From Deltaproteobacteria bacterium (GTDB taxonomy: Bacteria > Desulfobacterota > DSM-4660 > Desulfatiglandales > HGW-15): DNA of 64,000 nt. The first letter of the stretch is position 1. Each line of letters opens with the position of its first letter. The position numbers were made by a program, and so were the translations under genes. Positions 27,304 through 37,031 of the stretch are shown piece after piece. A model generated the notes under the pieces. It had not been told where the DNA came from. It saw nothing but the letters and a program-made list of their open reading frames with translations, and made no database searches. Location of the stretch: NCBI GenBank assembly GCA_019310485.1, contig JAFDEF010000008.1:57638-121637 (forward strand), given 5' to 3'.

Positions 27304-28488
27304 TTATTTAGTTTCATAGATATTGAAGGCAAGTTTAGTTGTAAACGACACACAGGAACACACACTCAGTATCATACTTTTTATTGTGCCCTGAAGCCTG
27401 TCATACTCGCCCTCCAGGCTTCCCATGTCCAGTTTATTGACTTTGATGTCTTTTGATGCAAGAACGGCCGCATATTTGGGCTCCTGCCCTGTGCTCAGGA
27501 AAGGTATATTACCGAAATAGTCCTGTACCTCAAGCGGGAGCAAGTAAAGGGGGCCTTTCTTGCTCTGCCCCACCAAACAGGCATCTCCTTCTGCAATTAT
27601 AAACGCGCTCTTCTGTGAAGAACCTTTTTTCACAATGATCTGCTTACCTTTGGCTAAACCCGTGAGGGCGTCTTTTTTTACTGCAAGCTCGGCCGCCCTG
27701 GTGGTTATTTTTCTGAGCCTGGCATCCATGCTTGTGAGAATGCTTCGAAATTTCGGAGACAGCGATCGGAATTCAACGGAAAGCTGCTGGGTATCCAGGA
27801 GACCGAGCCTAAGGTCTCCGACTGCAGTTACTGTTGCACTTCTTGCATGTTCCTGGAACAGGAAAGATGCAAAGGTGCCTATGAAACATCCTTCCCCGAT
27901 CTGAGCCACGGTGAAGGGGCCCTTTGGCGTGTCTTTTGTTATTCTTGCTTTCCCCTCGAGGATGACCCAGATCCACTTCCCGTGACCCCCTTCAGTAACA
28001 ACCGTTGTTCCGTCAGAGAAATCCTCTTCTTCAACAACATAAAGATAGTCAACTTGCGGCCCTTTTATAACAGGAAAAGCGTCCGCTTTGCCTTCTCCGG
28101 ATACTCTTGCTTGTGCAAGGGAAAGGTCGTCAAAATCCTGCGGCCCGACTCTTTTGATCACCCCGTCGTCAAGCATTTTCATTGCATCCAGGGTTATCTC
28201 CATTCGCCCCTTCTTGATAGCACGCTCAACCGACACCTTCTCTTCCAGAAATTCGAATTTGCCTTCCATCCACCCAAACAAGGCGTAGACAGCATCCAGA
28301 CCGCGCAACTCTCCGTCAGTGGCGTTAACAGGATCTCCCTTGACAAAGTATATGATACCCGGGTGAGGGGAGTGCTTGCTCGTTATGCGCAACACTCCTG
28401 TGCTGCTGTTGCCGCCGACGATTTGAAATACTTCTGCGAGACTGTTAAAGCTCAGATCACCGGAAAGGACCACTTTTGATGTCATCAC
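27304..28488 (-). CDS. DUF4388 (PATAN-like) plus cyclic-nucleotide-binding domain protein
   Basis: N-terminus LSGDLSFNSLAEVFQIVGGNSSTGVLRIT...GIIYFVKGDPVNA; cNMP fold VVTEGGHGKWIWVILEGKARI and a second cNMP-like unit. Confidence 0.75.
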   Translation of the reverse strand: MMTSKVVLSGDLSFNSLAEVFQIVGGNSSTGVLRITSKHSPHPGIIYFVKGDPVNATDGELRGLDAVYALFGWMEGKFEFLEEKVSVERAIKKGRMEITLDAMKMLDDGVIKRVGPQDFDDLSLAQARVSGEGKADAFPVIKGPQVDYLYVVEEEDFSDGTTVVTEGGHGKWIWVILEGKARITKDTPKGPFTVAQIGEGCFIGTFASFLFQEHARSATVTAVGDLRLGLLDTQQLSVEFRSLSPKFRSILTSMDARLRKITTRAAELAVKKDALTGLAKGKQIIVKKGSSQKSAFIIAEGDACLVGQSKKGPLYLLPLEVQDYFGNIPFLSTGQEPKYAAVLASKDIKVNKLDMGSLEGEYDRLQGTIKSMILSVCSCVSFTTKLAFNIYETK

Positions 28489-28494
28489 GACCCC

Positions 28495-29133
28495 TTATTT
28501 TGTCCACTGAAGCTCTTTCTGGAGATGGCGTAATGTGACAAGCAAGGCCTCTTTTAGCGTTGCTCCAACCCCGGACCCTTTAAGAGCACTTGCTTCGTAG
28601 TAAGGAACCTTTAGTTTACTGTTCAGCTCTCGCTGCATGAGTTCAACCGGCATAAGAGGAATCCCTTTTTCTTCAAGGTCTCGCTTATTATACTGCATCA
28701 CAAGAGGTATTTTAAAAATGTTTTTGTTCTCCTGGGCCAGGTTTTCCGCAAGGTCCTTCAAAGACTCGATGTTCGCTTTCCTTTGAATTTCCAAGGAATC
28801 TGCAACAAAAACCACGCCGTCAACTCCCTTGAGTACCATTTTCCTGGTGGATTTATATTTGGGTTGGCCTGGGACAGTGTAAAGTTGAATTTTTACATCA
28901 CAACCTCTGATCTTTCCCAATCCCATTGGAAGGAAGTCAAAAAACAGCGTGCGATCCCCTTGCGTATTAATAGAAACCATCTCCGAAGACGTGTGTTTGT
29001 TGAATGCCCTGAAAATATACTCCAGATTTGTAGTTTTGCCTCCTCTGCCGGGACCATAATAAACAAGTTTGCACTCTATGATTCTGTTTTTAGCGTTGAA
29101 AATCGCCATGCGGTCAGGTTGCTGCCCCCCCAA
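28495..29133 (-). CDS. MglA-like small Ras-type GTPase
   Basis: LVYYGPGRGGKTTNLEYIF P-loop, TLFFDFLPMGLG, LYTVPGQPKY, MQYNKRDL; true start probably MAIFNAKNRIIECK. Confidence 0.93.
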   Translation of the reverse strand: MGGQQPDRMAIFNAKNRIIECKLVYYGPGRGGKTTNLEYIFRAFNKHTSSEMVSINTQGDRTLFFDFLPMGLGKIRGCDVKIQLYTVPGQPKYKSTRKMVLKGVDGVVFVADSLEIQRKANIESLKDLAENLAQENKNIFKIPLVMQYNKRDLEEKGIPLMPVELMQRELNSKLKVPYYEASALKGSGVGATLKEALLVTLRHLQKELQWTK

Positions 29134-29199
29134 ATCAGCTTACACAATAGTCAGTTCAGATTATTCAGTTTTCGAAGGGAATGTTTCTCTGCAAATACA

Positions 29200-30012
29200 C
29201 TAATCCTCTTCGATAGTGATATCTATCATATAGTCGCCTTTTCTCGGCCCTTGCTTTATAGTGGCTTTGCGGGAAACAATGCCGTTACTCCTGAAAACAG
29301 TTATAGGCGAGTAGCATTGCATGTCCTCCAATCGAGTGCCGGGTTCCAGGCAATCTGCGACGTGTTTTTGATTTGTGGAAATCACTATGCTGACTGTATT
29401 GGAGGATTGAAAATCCACATCGAAATCTACTGTCTGACCTTTCAGGGGCCCCCCATCAAAGCGTATGGAAACGCCCGATATATCGATAATCATTTGTTGG
29501 GCTTTTTTCCTCTTGGTTTTTGCCCTTGGCATGGCCGGCAGTATTTCGCCAGCCTCAGGGGTATTCATGGAAAGGTAGCATCTGATAATATTCTTAGCCG
29601 TTACGACGGGCATTATCCCCTTTTCCAACAGACTTTGGAACTCTTCGAGTGCACGCTCGTACTGTCCAAACTTGGCAAGCGCCACCGCACCCTCCACAGC
29701 AGCAGCTTCATCGGTATTGGAAAACGTAAACAAGTTTTTAATCAAATCTTGCACCTGAGTGGAGAGCTCTAACGTTTTCGGGCCCTGCTCAAATTCTTGG
29801 ATAGATTTCTCAAGTTCTTTGATTTTCTTTTCTACAGCATCGATGAGCTCTTGGTTGGTAGAGAATTTTTGGCTTTCTCTAATGTAATTTAGGAGCTCCA
29901 GGTATTTTTCTCTCGACTCTTCAAGAAGACCTTGTGTCTTGTAAAGGCTTGCTTCTCTTAAAGCACGCTTTATTTGTTCCTTTTCAGACATGTAACTCTT
30001 CACCGACAACAT
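29200..30012 (-). CDS. Hypothetical protein, helical/TPR-like N-terminus and possible PilZ-like C-terminus
   Basis: 270 aa; C-terminal beta-rich GGPLKGQTVDFDVDFQSSNTVSIVI...SNGIVSRKATIKQGPRKGDYMIDITIEED. Confidence 0.55.
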   Translation of the reverse strand: MLSVKSYMSEKEQIKRALREASLYKTQGLLEESREKYLELLNYIRESQKFSTNQELIDAVEKKIKELEKSIQEFEQGPKTLELSTQVQDLIKNLFTFSNTDEAAAVEGAVALAKFGQYERALEEFQSLLEKGIMPVVTAKNIIRCYLSMNTPEAGEILPAMPRAKTKRKKAQQMIIDISGVSIRFDGGPLKGQTVDFDVDFQSSNTVSIVISTNQKHVADCLEPGTRLEDMQCYSPITVFRSNGIVSRKATIKQGPRKGDYMIDITIEED

Positions 30013-30356
30013 CTAAGCAAGTTGATACAAAACACAAATCGTGTACTTTGCCTTAATTATTCTAAAATGTATATTTATCATATCCTTTTGGTTTAATAAA
30101 GGATTTTCTTGAACCTCCACAAAGGATCTAGCTCCAAATCAAGGTATCGGTTTCGCAGAATCATGAACAAAGATGTCCCTTATGGAGGGCATTCAAAAAG
30201 AAGCTGTGTTTTCTACATGGACTCTGTGTCCCAAGATTTCAAAGTAAACTGCTTGAAATATTGCCCGGAATATAAGAGCATTGTCACAGAGAAGTCAGCA
30301 GTTTGAAGAAGCTCGGGCTGCGAGAAAGTCAAACCGGGGAAAGACAGGGTGAGGAG

Positions 30357-30668
30357 ATGAAGATCAAAGTGGAAAGTGAAAAGTTTGTAAAAGCTGTCAA
30401 GAAACTGGATGGAGTGGAGATGATGGTGGAAAACGCTGATGATGCCAAGGAGGCTCTGGCGCTCATATTGAGAAAAACCGACATCTTTAATGCTGAGAAC
30501 TACGCTAAGCTAAAGGACGTGAGCGTATCTTCTTTCCAAGAGTACAAAACCTCTGCTGTAGACTACAAGATGGTTTTCTTGCTTGAATTCCTTTTCGAGG
30601 AAAATACTTCTCTGGATACGAAAGTGGCTGTCATAAAAGAGCTGCAAGAGTTCTTCAATAAAGTCTGA
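30357..30668 (+). CDS. Hypothetical protein
   Basis: MKIKVESEKFVKAVKKLDGVEMMVENADDAKEALALILRK..., probable internal start preceded by GAGGAG. Confidence 0.55.
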   Translation: MKIKVESEKFVKAVKKLDGVEMMVENADDAKEALALILRKTDIFNAENYAKLKDVSVSSFQEYKTSAVDYKMVFLLEFLFEENTSLDTKVAVIKELQEFFNKV

Positions 30669-30766
30669 TCTGGAGTGGTTCCACGCCGTAGCAAGTGTCC
30701 GTAAGACATGGCGGGCTAATTCCGATTCGGGAGCCTTTTACTAACTCTGCGTAAGAGCAGTCAGGA

Positions 30767-31021
30767 ATGGTACAGGAGATGCTGCCAAAAAACGTAAAGG
30801 TTTTTGCCTACTCTGGCTACAAGGCAAATGAGAGGCCTGTTTCTTTTATTATGGATGATAGGAGGATTGAAGTTAGAAGCATTGTAGACAGGTGGTACGG
30901 CATCGAGCACGACTACTACAAGATACTTGGGGATGACGGCAAGGTCTACCTGCTCAAGTGGCATCGGCTTTTGGATCTGTGGTTTGTGGTGAAAATCCTT
31001 GAAAAGATGGGGAAACATTAG
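30767..31021 (+). CDS. Hypothetical 84-aa protein
   Basis: MVQEMLPKNVKVFAYSGYKANERPVSFIMDDRRIEVRSIVDRWYGIEHDYYKILGDDGKVYLLKWHRLLDLWFVVKILEKMGKH; coherent compact fold-like composition. Confidence 0.6.
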   Translation: MVQEMLPKNVKVFAYSGYKANERPVSFIMDDRRIEVRSIVDRWYGIEHDYYKILGDDGKVYLLKWHRLLDLWFVVKILEKMGKH

Positions 31022-31147
31022 CCAGAGTATCTCGTCTCTTTTATGACACATGGCTGCGGAGGGTGCAATGCCAGATGATGCTTGCAAAGGGAAAAGTTAG
31101 GCCCCTTCGGCTTTCTAGTAGATGATAGGCGAGAAATCCAGGTTGGC

Positions 31148-32206
31148 CTACTCGGGAGTATAAACCCAGCTGTAACTGAGTGGCCTTGCGTGACGCGCAG
31201 CGTCCTTTGGGTGCAAGAATTCATCCCTGAGCTTTAGCCAGTTGTAAGCAGGATTGCATCTTCTGAGCTTTCCATCCGTAGGGGGCGTGGAAAACGGAGT
31301 ATGGGTGTATACTGCTTCGGCAATTCCCACATGGTTGCTTCCTGCAGTGTAGAGGTAGCCGGACTTCAAATCATCCGTGTTCATTGACTCTCTTTTTGCA
31401 AGATCCCTGATCTGCTGGTCAGTGAGCTTTATAAGGAAAAACTTGGAGACCCCCCGTTCGGAGTATTTCACCAATGTTCGGGACTCGGAACTGGAAACAT
31501 AAACAGTGGAAATAAAATCCTGTTTCCTCAGAAGCTGTGCTGCAATAAGGCCTGCTGTTCGCCTCCCTCCCACACTGTGGTGGCATCCATAATACTCAAA
31601 GAGCTTGTTTTGAAGTATTCGGGCTTCCTCGTCGCCTCTTTCATATATGCTGTTTTGCACATAGCGAAGCCACTTGGCCAGATCTTCTGCAGCATCAGCA
31701 ATGGGCCAGTCAATTTTTACATGCATGTGTGTCAGAGCGTATCTGTTTCTCCTCTTCACTGAGGGGTCCTGTTGTATCAGAAGTGCATAGTCTACATTCA
31801 AAAGGCTTTCCAGGAAGTCGAGGAAGTCAGGTTTGTCAAAATAGCGCAGGTTATGGCTAAAATTCTTGTGCAAGGGTAGTTCTGCAAGGTATTGTAAGTT
31901 TTTCTTGACAACTTTGTTTTCAGGGAAAAATCGGATATAGTTTTTCAGTTCAGGACTGATCGTACCCTCGCAGAAGATAACGATAAAGGTATTGTAGAGT
32001 TCAGACTCTTTTTCCATTTTTTTTGATCCTGGTTTTAGTTCGCTTTTTTCCAGGAAGACATATTCAACCCCGTTCTCCAGAAACTTGTAAAAAGAATCAA
32101 TTAGTGATATTTTCATCAATCTGATTTCAAGGGCGTCTCTTAGTATTTCATAAAGTGAGCGCCGGAGTTTTTCAAAATAGCTGAGTCTTTCCCTGTAAAT
32201 CCACAT
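31148..32206 (-). CDS. Hypothetical protein, 352 aa, no family recognised
   Basis: Long coherent ORF MWIYRERLSYFEKLRRSLYEILRDALEIRLMKIS... Confidence 0.75.
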   Translation of the reverse strand: MWIYRERLSYFEKLRRSLYEILRDALEIRLMKISLIDSFYKFLENGVEYVFLEKSELKPGSKKMEKESELYNTFIVIFCEGTISPELKNYIRFFPENKVVKKNLQYLAELPLHKNFSHNLRYFDKPDFLDFLESLLNVDYALLIQQDPSVKRRNRYALTHMHVKIDWPIADAAEDLAKWLRYVQNSIYERGDEEARILQNKLFEYYGCHHSVGGRRTAGLIAAQLLRKQDFISTVYVSSSESRTLVKYSERGVSKFFLIKLTDQQIRDLAKRESMNTDDLKSGYLYTAGSNHVGIAEAVYTHTPFSTPPTDGKLRRCNPAYNWLKLRDEFLHPKDAARHARPLSYSWVYTPE

Positions 32207-32550
32207 GTATTAGTCTCCTGAGGTGTATCTCGTAAACAAGGTTGTTATACAAATACGTCGGAAGCGCACAAAAAAGAGAGCATTTGATAGAATGATTACG
32301 ATTTTTATAATTTTTAAAATATATCAATAAGTTGGCTAAACTGTCAACAGAAAAAGGATAAAATTTGCTTTGCCAGAGAATTATAATATGAATCGTGTCC
32401 AACTGGGGCTTAAGAAAATGCGATGGTTTGCTCCAGATCATACCCTGATGGTGACTCGGAGGGGTATTAATTTGCTTGACAAACCAGCTTGAGCATATAT
32501 AGTACAAAATTTATTTTTTGCTTAGTTATGTTAAATTAAACTATATTTTA

Positions 32551-32641
32551 ATCTGCCAGAGGCGGACGAGGGTTCAATTCCCCGCCCCTTGGGGCGTTAA
32601 GAAAATTTCCGATTGATACCCCGTCCGCTTGCGGCGGGGTA
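32551..32641. repeat. REP-like palindromic segment
   Basis: CGCCCC-TT-GGGGCG hairpin followed by TACCCCGTCCGC-TT-GCGGCGGGGTA, immediately before the yceD-rpmF operon. Confidence 0.5.
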
Positions 32642-32660
32642 GTTAGTTCTAGAACTTGTC

Positions 32661-33191
32661 ATGATAATCGATCTTAAGAATATTACTGAAGAGCTCCTGG
32701 TAAAAAAGGCACTGGACAGGGACTGGTGGGTAGTCCAGGATGAGGACGACCAGATTCTGGGGCTTGAAACGCCACTGGAACTTGACATAAAGGTTTCCAG
32801 GGCGGGGGAGAAGTATCTCGTAAAAGGAGAGATAGCAGGCGGAGTCCGGGTCAGATGTGATAGGTGCCTTGAGCCCTTTCGCTGGGATTTCAAATCGGCG
32901 TTTAGCGTGTATCTTGTTGTCCCTGAACCGACGACGGACCAGGCAGATATCGAGCTTCTGGAAGAAGAGATGGAAGTAGATTTTACAGAGGGTGAGGCAG
33001 TTGAGTTGGATCAAATCATTAAAGAGCAGGTTTACCTTTCCCTGCCTATGAAATGCATATGCAAGGATGATTGCCTCGGGCTTTGTCCCGGGTGTGGAGT
33101 CAACCTTAACAGGGAAGCATGCCAGTGTAAGCAGGAGACGGGCCATCCTGCTTTCTCAAAACTACAGAGCCTTATGGAGAATAGGGGTTAA
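32661..33191 (+). CDS. DUF177/YceD family protein
   Basis: RVRCDRCLEPFRWDFKSAFSVYLV...LPMKCICKDDCLGLCPGCGVNLNREACQC; directly upstream of rpmF. Confidence 0.92.
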   Translation: MIIDLKNITEELLVKKALDRDWWVVQDEDDQILGLETPLELDIKVSRAGEKYLVKGEIAGGVRVRCDRCLEPFRWDFKSAFSVYLVVPEPTTDQADIELLEEEMEVDFTEGEAVELDQIIKEQVYLSLPMKCICKDDCLGLCPGCGVNLNREACQCKQETGHPAFSKLQSLMENRG

Positions 33192-33193
33192 TT

Positions 33194-33376
33194 ATGGCCG
33201 TACCTAAGAAGAAGAAATCAAAATCCAGGCGCGACATGAGGCGATCGCACGACCATGCCAAGCTGAACAGCACTACTTTATGCCCTCAGTGTCATGAACC
33301 TGTACTGCCGCACCATGTCTGCCCTAATTGCGGGAGCTACAGGGGGAGGACGATAATCAAAACAGAAGAGAGCTAG
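33194..33376 (+). CDS. rpmF: 50S ribosomal protein L32
   Basis: MAVPKKKKSKSRRDMRRSHDHAKLNSTTLCPQCHEPVLPHHVCPNCGSYRGR. Confidence 0.97.
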   Translation: MAVPKKKKSKSRRDMRRSHDHAKLNSTTLCPQCHEPVLPHHVCPNCGSYRGRTIIKTEES

Positions 33377-33377
33377 T

Positions 33378-34379
33378 ATGCAGATTGCCGTGGACGCCAT
33401 GGGCGGAGATCGGGCTCCGCGGGTGGTTGTTCAAGGTGCGGTGGAAGCAGCCCTTGAATGGGGCATAGACGTTATTCTTGTTGGAGACGCGAAAGAGATA
33501 CAAGGGGCGCTCAAGGATTATCCGAAAACGGATCGAGTTGAGATTCATCACTGCGACGAAAAAATCCTGATGGATGAGCAACCCCTGAAGGCGGTTCGAA
33601 AGAAGAAAAAAGCCTCGATTACTGTAGCTTTTGAGCTGGTAAAGAAAGGGCGTGCAGATGCTGTTGTCAGCGCGGGCAACTCAGGAGCAACGCTTGCTTC
33701 AGCCATCATCACTCTGGGAAAGATTGAAGGAATCGAGCGACCTGGGTTTGCAGGAATCTTCCCCGGATACAAGGACAACGTTATTGTCATTGACGTAGGC
33801 GCGAATGTGGATTGCAGGCCTGTGCACCTTTTTCAGTTCGGCATCACGGGGCATGCTCTTGGCAGTGCCTTTTTGGGCATGCGCAATCCCAGAGTCGGCC
33901 TTCTAAGCATTGGCGAGGAAGGTGGAAAAGGTAACGAGCAAGTCAGGATTGCACATGAACTGTTCAGAGACAGTGACCTTAACTTTGCCGGCAACGTTGA
34001 AGGTCGCGATATCTTCACCGGCCGGGTGCAGGTTATTGTTTGTGACGGGTTTGTGGGAAACGTTGTTTTGAAGCTGAGCGAGGGAATGGCTGAGACCGTG
34101 ACTAAAATGGTGGAAGACAGCATGACGGACTCTCTTCCCGGAAAAATAGGATTCTTGTTCGCGAGGCATGGCTTTGAGAAGTTAAAGGGGAAGCTTGACT
34201 ACTCGGAGTATGGCGGTGTTCCGATTCTGGGAATAAAAGGAGTTTGTATTGTTTGCCACGGCGGATCATCGAGTAAGGCCATAAAGAACGCTGTTAAGAT
34301 GGCAGACAGCTATGCCGCCAAGAACGTTCAGGCAGAGATCTCCATCTGCCTAGAGCGATATGGAAAAAAAGTTTCTTGA
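33378..34379 (+). CDS. plsX: Phosphate acyltransferase PlsX
   Basis: MQIAVDAMGGDRAPRVVVQGAVEA, VSAGNSGATLASAI, VDVG-type motifs. Confidence 0.96.
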   Translation: MQIAVDAMGGDRAPRVVVQGAVEAALEWGIDVILVGDAKEIQGALKDYPKTDRVEIHHCDEKILMDEQPLKAVRKKKKASITVAFELVKKGRADAVVSAGNSGATLASAIITLGKIEGIERPGFAGIFPGYKDNVIVIDVGANVDCRPVHLFQFGITGHALGSAFLGMRNPRVGLLSIGEEGGKGNEQVRIAHELFRDSDLNFAGNVEGRDIFTGRVQVIVCDGFVGNVVLKLSEGMAETVTKMVEDSMTDSLPGKIGFLFARHGFEKLKGKLDYSEYGGVPILGIKGVCIVCHGGSSSKAIKNAVKMADSYAAKNVQAEISICLERYGKKVS

Positions 34380-34415
34380 GATTTTTTGAAAGACGTTGAT
34401 GATTGGGGGAATTGA

Positions 34416-35165
34416 ATGGATGGTGCGGAACGCGTTGTAGTTATTACAGGGGGGTCCAGAGGCATAGGGCGGGCGGTTGCCATGAAATTCGCCGAAGAAA
34501 ATGCTAGGATGGTCCTTCTGCACTATGATCCCGATGAATCGGCCTCATCTGAAACACTGAAAATGCTTGCTGAAAAAGGTATTGAAAAAGTAGAAAGCCA
34601 CAAGGTTGATGTTTCGTCCTATGAAGAAGTCAGGAAAATCTTTGATGAGATTTTTTCAAGGTTAGGTCAGGTTGACGTGCTTATCAACAATGCAGGCATT
34701 ACCAGGGATACCTTCCTTATGAAAATGTCCGAACAGGACTGGGATCAGGTGCTGAACGTCAATCTAAAGAGTGTTTTTAACTGCACCCAGGCAGTCATAA
34801 GGCCAATGGTCAAGCAGCGAAAGGGGCATATCGTTAATATCTCTTCAGTTGTAGGGCAGATTGGAAACCCTGGCCAGGCAAACTATTCGGCTTCCAAGGC
34901 AGGTATCATGGGATTCACGAAGACTGTTGCCAAGGAGGTGGCCTCAAGAGGAATCAAAGTGAATGCGGTGGCCCCGGGATTCATAAACACCGAAATGACA
35001 AAGGGCCTTCCAGAAAAGGTAAGGAACTACTTTCTGTCGCAAATACCCATGGGCCGCATGGGGGATCCCAATGAAGTGGCGGAAGTGGTGTTCTGGCTCT
35101 GTTCGGAGGCGGCAAGCTATATTACAGGGCAAGTTATTCATGTTAACGGCGGGCTGTTTATGTGA
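34416..35165 (+). CDS. fabG: 3-oxoacyl-ACP reductase FabG
   Basis: VVITGGSRGIGRAVAMKFA, VLINNAGITRD, YSASKAGIMGFTK, VAPGFINTEMT. Confidence 0.95.
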   Translation: MDGAERVVVITGGSRGIGRAVAMKFAEENARMVLLHYDPDESASSETLKMLAEKGIEKVESHKVDVSSYEEVRKIFDEIFSRLGQVDVLINNAGITRDTFLMKMSEQDWDQVLNVNLKSVFNCTQAVIRPMVKQRKGHIVNISSVVGQIGNPGQANYSASKAGIMGFTKTVAKEVASRGIKVNAVAPGFINTEMTKGLPEKVRNYFLSQIPMGRMGDPNEVAEVVFWLCSEAASYITGQVIHVNGGLFM

Positions 35166-35274
35166 GCAGGTGCAGGGGTTGCATCTTTTGTATGCGGGAT
35201 AGCCGAGAGAGGCACCCGGAGAAAGGGACTGCGAAAAACAGGCAAGATTGAAGTCAGTGAGGAGGTAATCACTT

Positions 35275-35514
35275 ATGGCAGATATTTCAGAGAAAGTTAA
35301 GAAGATTATTTGTGAGCAACTGGATGTAGCAGAAGAGGATGTCGTTCCGGATGCCTCTTTTGTCGACGATCTGGGAGCGGATTCCCTGGACCAGGTGGAG
35401 CTGATCATGGCCATGGAAGAGGAATTTAATGTGTCCATATCTGATGAAGAGGCTGAAAAGATTACAACCGTCCAGGATGCCATTGACTACGTGAAAAAGG
35501 CTCTTGGTGAGTAG
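35275..35514 (+). CDS. acpP: Acyl carrier protein
   Basis: [32 protein letters not shown]. Confidence 0.97.
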   Translation: MADISEKVKKIICEQLDVAEEDVVPDASFVDDLGADSLDQVELIMAMEEEFNVSISDEEAEKITTVQDAIDYVKKALGE

Positions 35515-35549
35515 CTCTCTGTGATGGATGCATGTAAAAAAGGAATACT

Positions 35550-36809
35550 ATGGGTGAAACCAGTTATACTAGAAGACGGGTAGTGGTTACAGGCCTGGGG
35601 ATGGTAACTCCCCTTGGGACCGGCGTTGAGAAAAACTGGGAGGCAGTTGTTTCCGGAAAATCCGGAATAAAAAGAATAGAAAAGTTTGACCCCTCTCCCT
35701 TTACTACCCAGATCGCCGGAGAAGTAAGAGACTTCAAGTCCGAAGATTTTCTCGACAAACAATCTGTAAGAAGATTCGACGTTTTTATTCACTATGCGGT
35801 GGCATCCGCCAGGATGGCCATGGAAGACTCTGGACTGAAGATTGATGATTCGAACCGGCATCGCGTTGGTTGTCTCACTGGATCAGGACTGGGTGGTCTT
35901 ACAATGCTTGAGCACTACCATACTGTCTTACTTCAGCAAGGGCCGCGCAAGATCAGCCCCTTTTTTATTCCGGGCATGATTGCAAACATGGCTCCCGGGC
36001 AAATCGCCATAGAATTTGGAGCAAAGGGGCCGAACCTCTCCATCGAGACCGCGTGTGCAGCCAGTTGTCATGCGGTGGGAGAATCATTCAGACTTATACA
36101 GGAAGGAAAGGCCGATGCGATGATAACCGGCGGCTCTGAGGCGGTTGTCAGGCCCTTGGCCTTGGGCGGTTTTTGTTCCATGCGAGCCCTTTCAACGAGA
36201 AATGACGAACCCGAGAAGGCTTCCCGTCCCTTTGACTTGAACAGGGATGGGTTTGTGATGGCAGAGGGAGCCGGTATATTGATCTTGGAGGAGATGAAGC
36301 AGGCACTGGAACGTGGCGTTCATATCTATGCCGAGGTTGTGGGGTACGGAATGTCGGCAGATGCCTATCATGTTTCAGCACCTGAACCAGACGGTGGAGG
36401 CTCCATTCTGTGCATGCAAAATGCGCTCGATGATGCCGGAATGAGGCCCGAGGAAATTGACTACATTAACGCACACGGCACGTCGACCAAGCTCAACGAT
36501 GAATCAGAGACTAGAGCCGTAAAAGGTGTTTTCGGAGACCATGCCCATAAGCTGGCAATAAGCTCCACCAAGTCTATGACAGGGCATCTTCTGGGGGGTG
36601 CTGGTGGAGTTGAAGCGATTTACACCGTCTTGACGATCAAGCATGGCATTATCCCTCCTACAATCAACTACGAGACTCCAGATCCTGAGTGCGATCTGGA
36701 TTTTGTTCCCAACAAATCCAGGAGTAGCAAAGTGAAGGCAGCGATGAGTAACTCCTTTGGTTTTGGAGGAACAAATGCTTCCCTGATTTTCAAAGAGTTT
36801 GAGCCTTAA
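35550..36809 (+). CDS. fabF: Beta-ketoacyl-ACP synthase II
   Basis: RRVVVTGLGMVTPLGTGVEKNWEA, SIETACAASCHAVGES catalytic Cys, NAHGTSTKLNDESE. Confidence 0.96.
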   Translation: MGETSYTRRRVVVTGLGMVTPLGTGVEKNWEAVVSGKSGIKRIEKFDPSPFTTQIAGEVRDFKSEDFLDKQSVRRFDVFIHYAVASARMAMEDSGLKIDDSNRHRVGCLTGSGLGGLTMLEHYHTVLLQQGPRKISPFFIPGMIANMAPGQIAIEFGAKGPNLSIETACAASCHAVGESFRLIQEGKADAMITGGSEAVVRPLALGGFCSMRALSTRNDEPEKASRPFDLNRDGFVMAEGAGILILEEMKQALERGVHIYAEVVGYGMSADAYHVSAPEPDGGGSILCMQNALDDAGMRPEEIDYINAHGTSTKLNDESETRAVKGVFGDHAHKLAISSTKSMTGHLLGGAGGVEAIYTVLTIKHGIIPPTINYETPDPECDLDFVPNKSRSSKVKAAMSNSFGFGGTNASLIFKEFEP

Positions 36810-37031
36810 TTTTCCTCAGCTAATCCTTTCCCTCATAAAATTTCAGGAATTTCGAAGATCAAAATCAGGAATTTCCCGATTTTCAACCGCTATATCACAT
36901 CTTATAGTCAAGACGTTGCGTCAGGCTCAAGCACCATGGACCCCGGCGGAGAATTCACGCTTAAGTATGCGGTAATATGCCAGAATTTGGCACAGACATA
37001 GGGGAATTTCCACAAGGGGAGGGAGAAGATC

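Noticed and set aside
32551-32600. GAGGGTTCAATTCCCCGCC looks like a T-arm of a tRNA or tmRNA
   Set aside because: No acceptor, D-arm or anticodon arm can be built upstream in the AT-rich sequence; treated as part of a REP-like palindrome.
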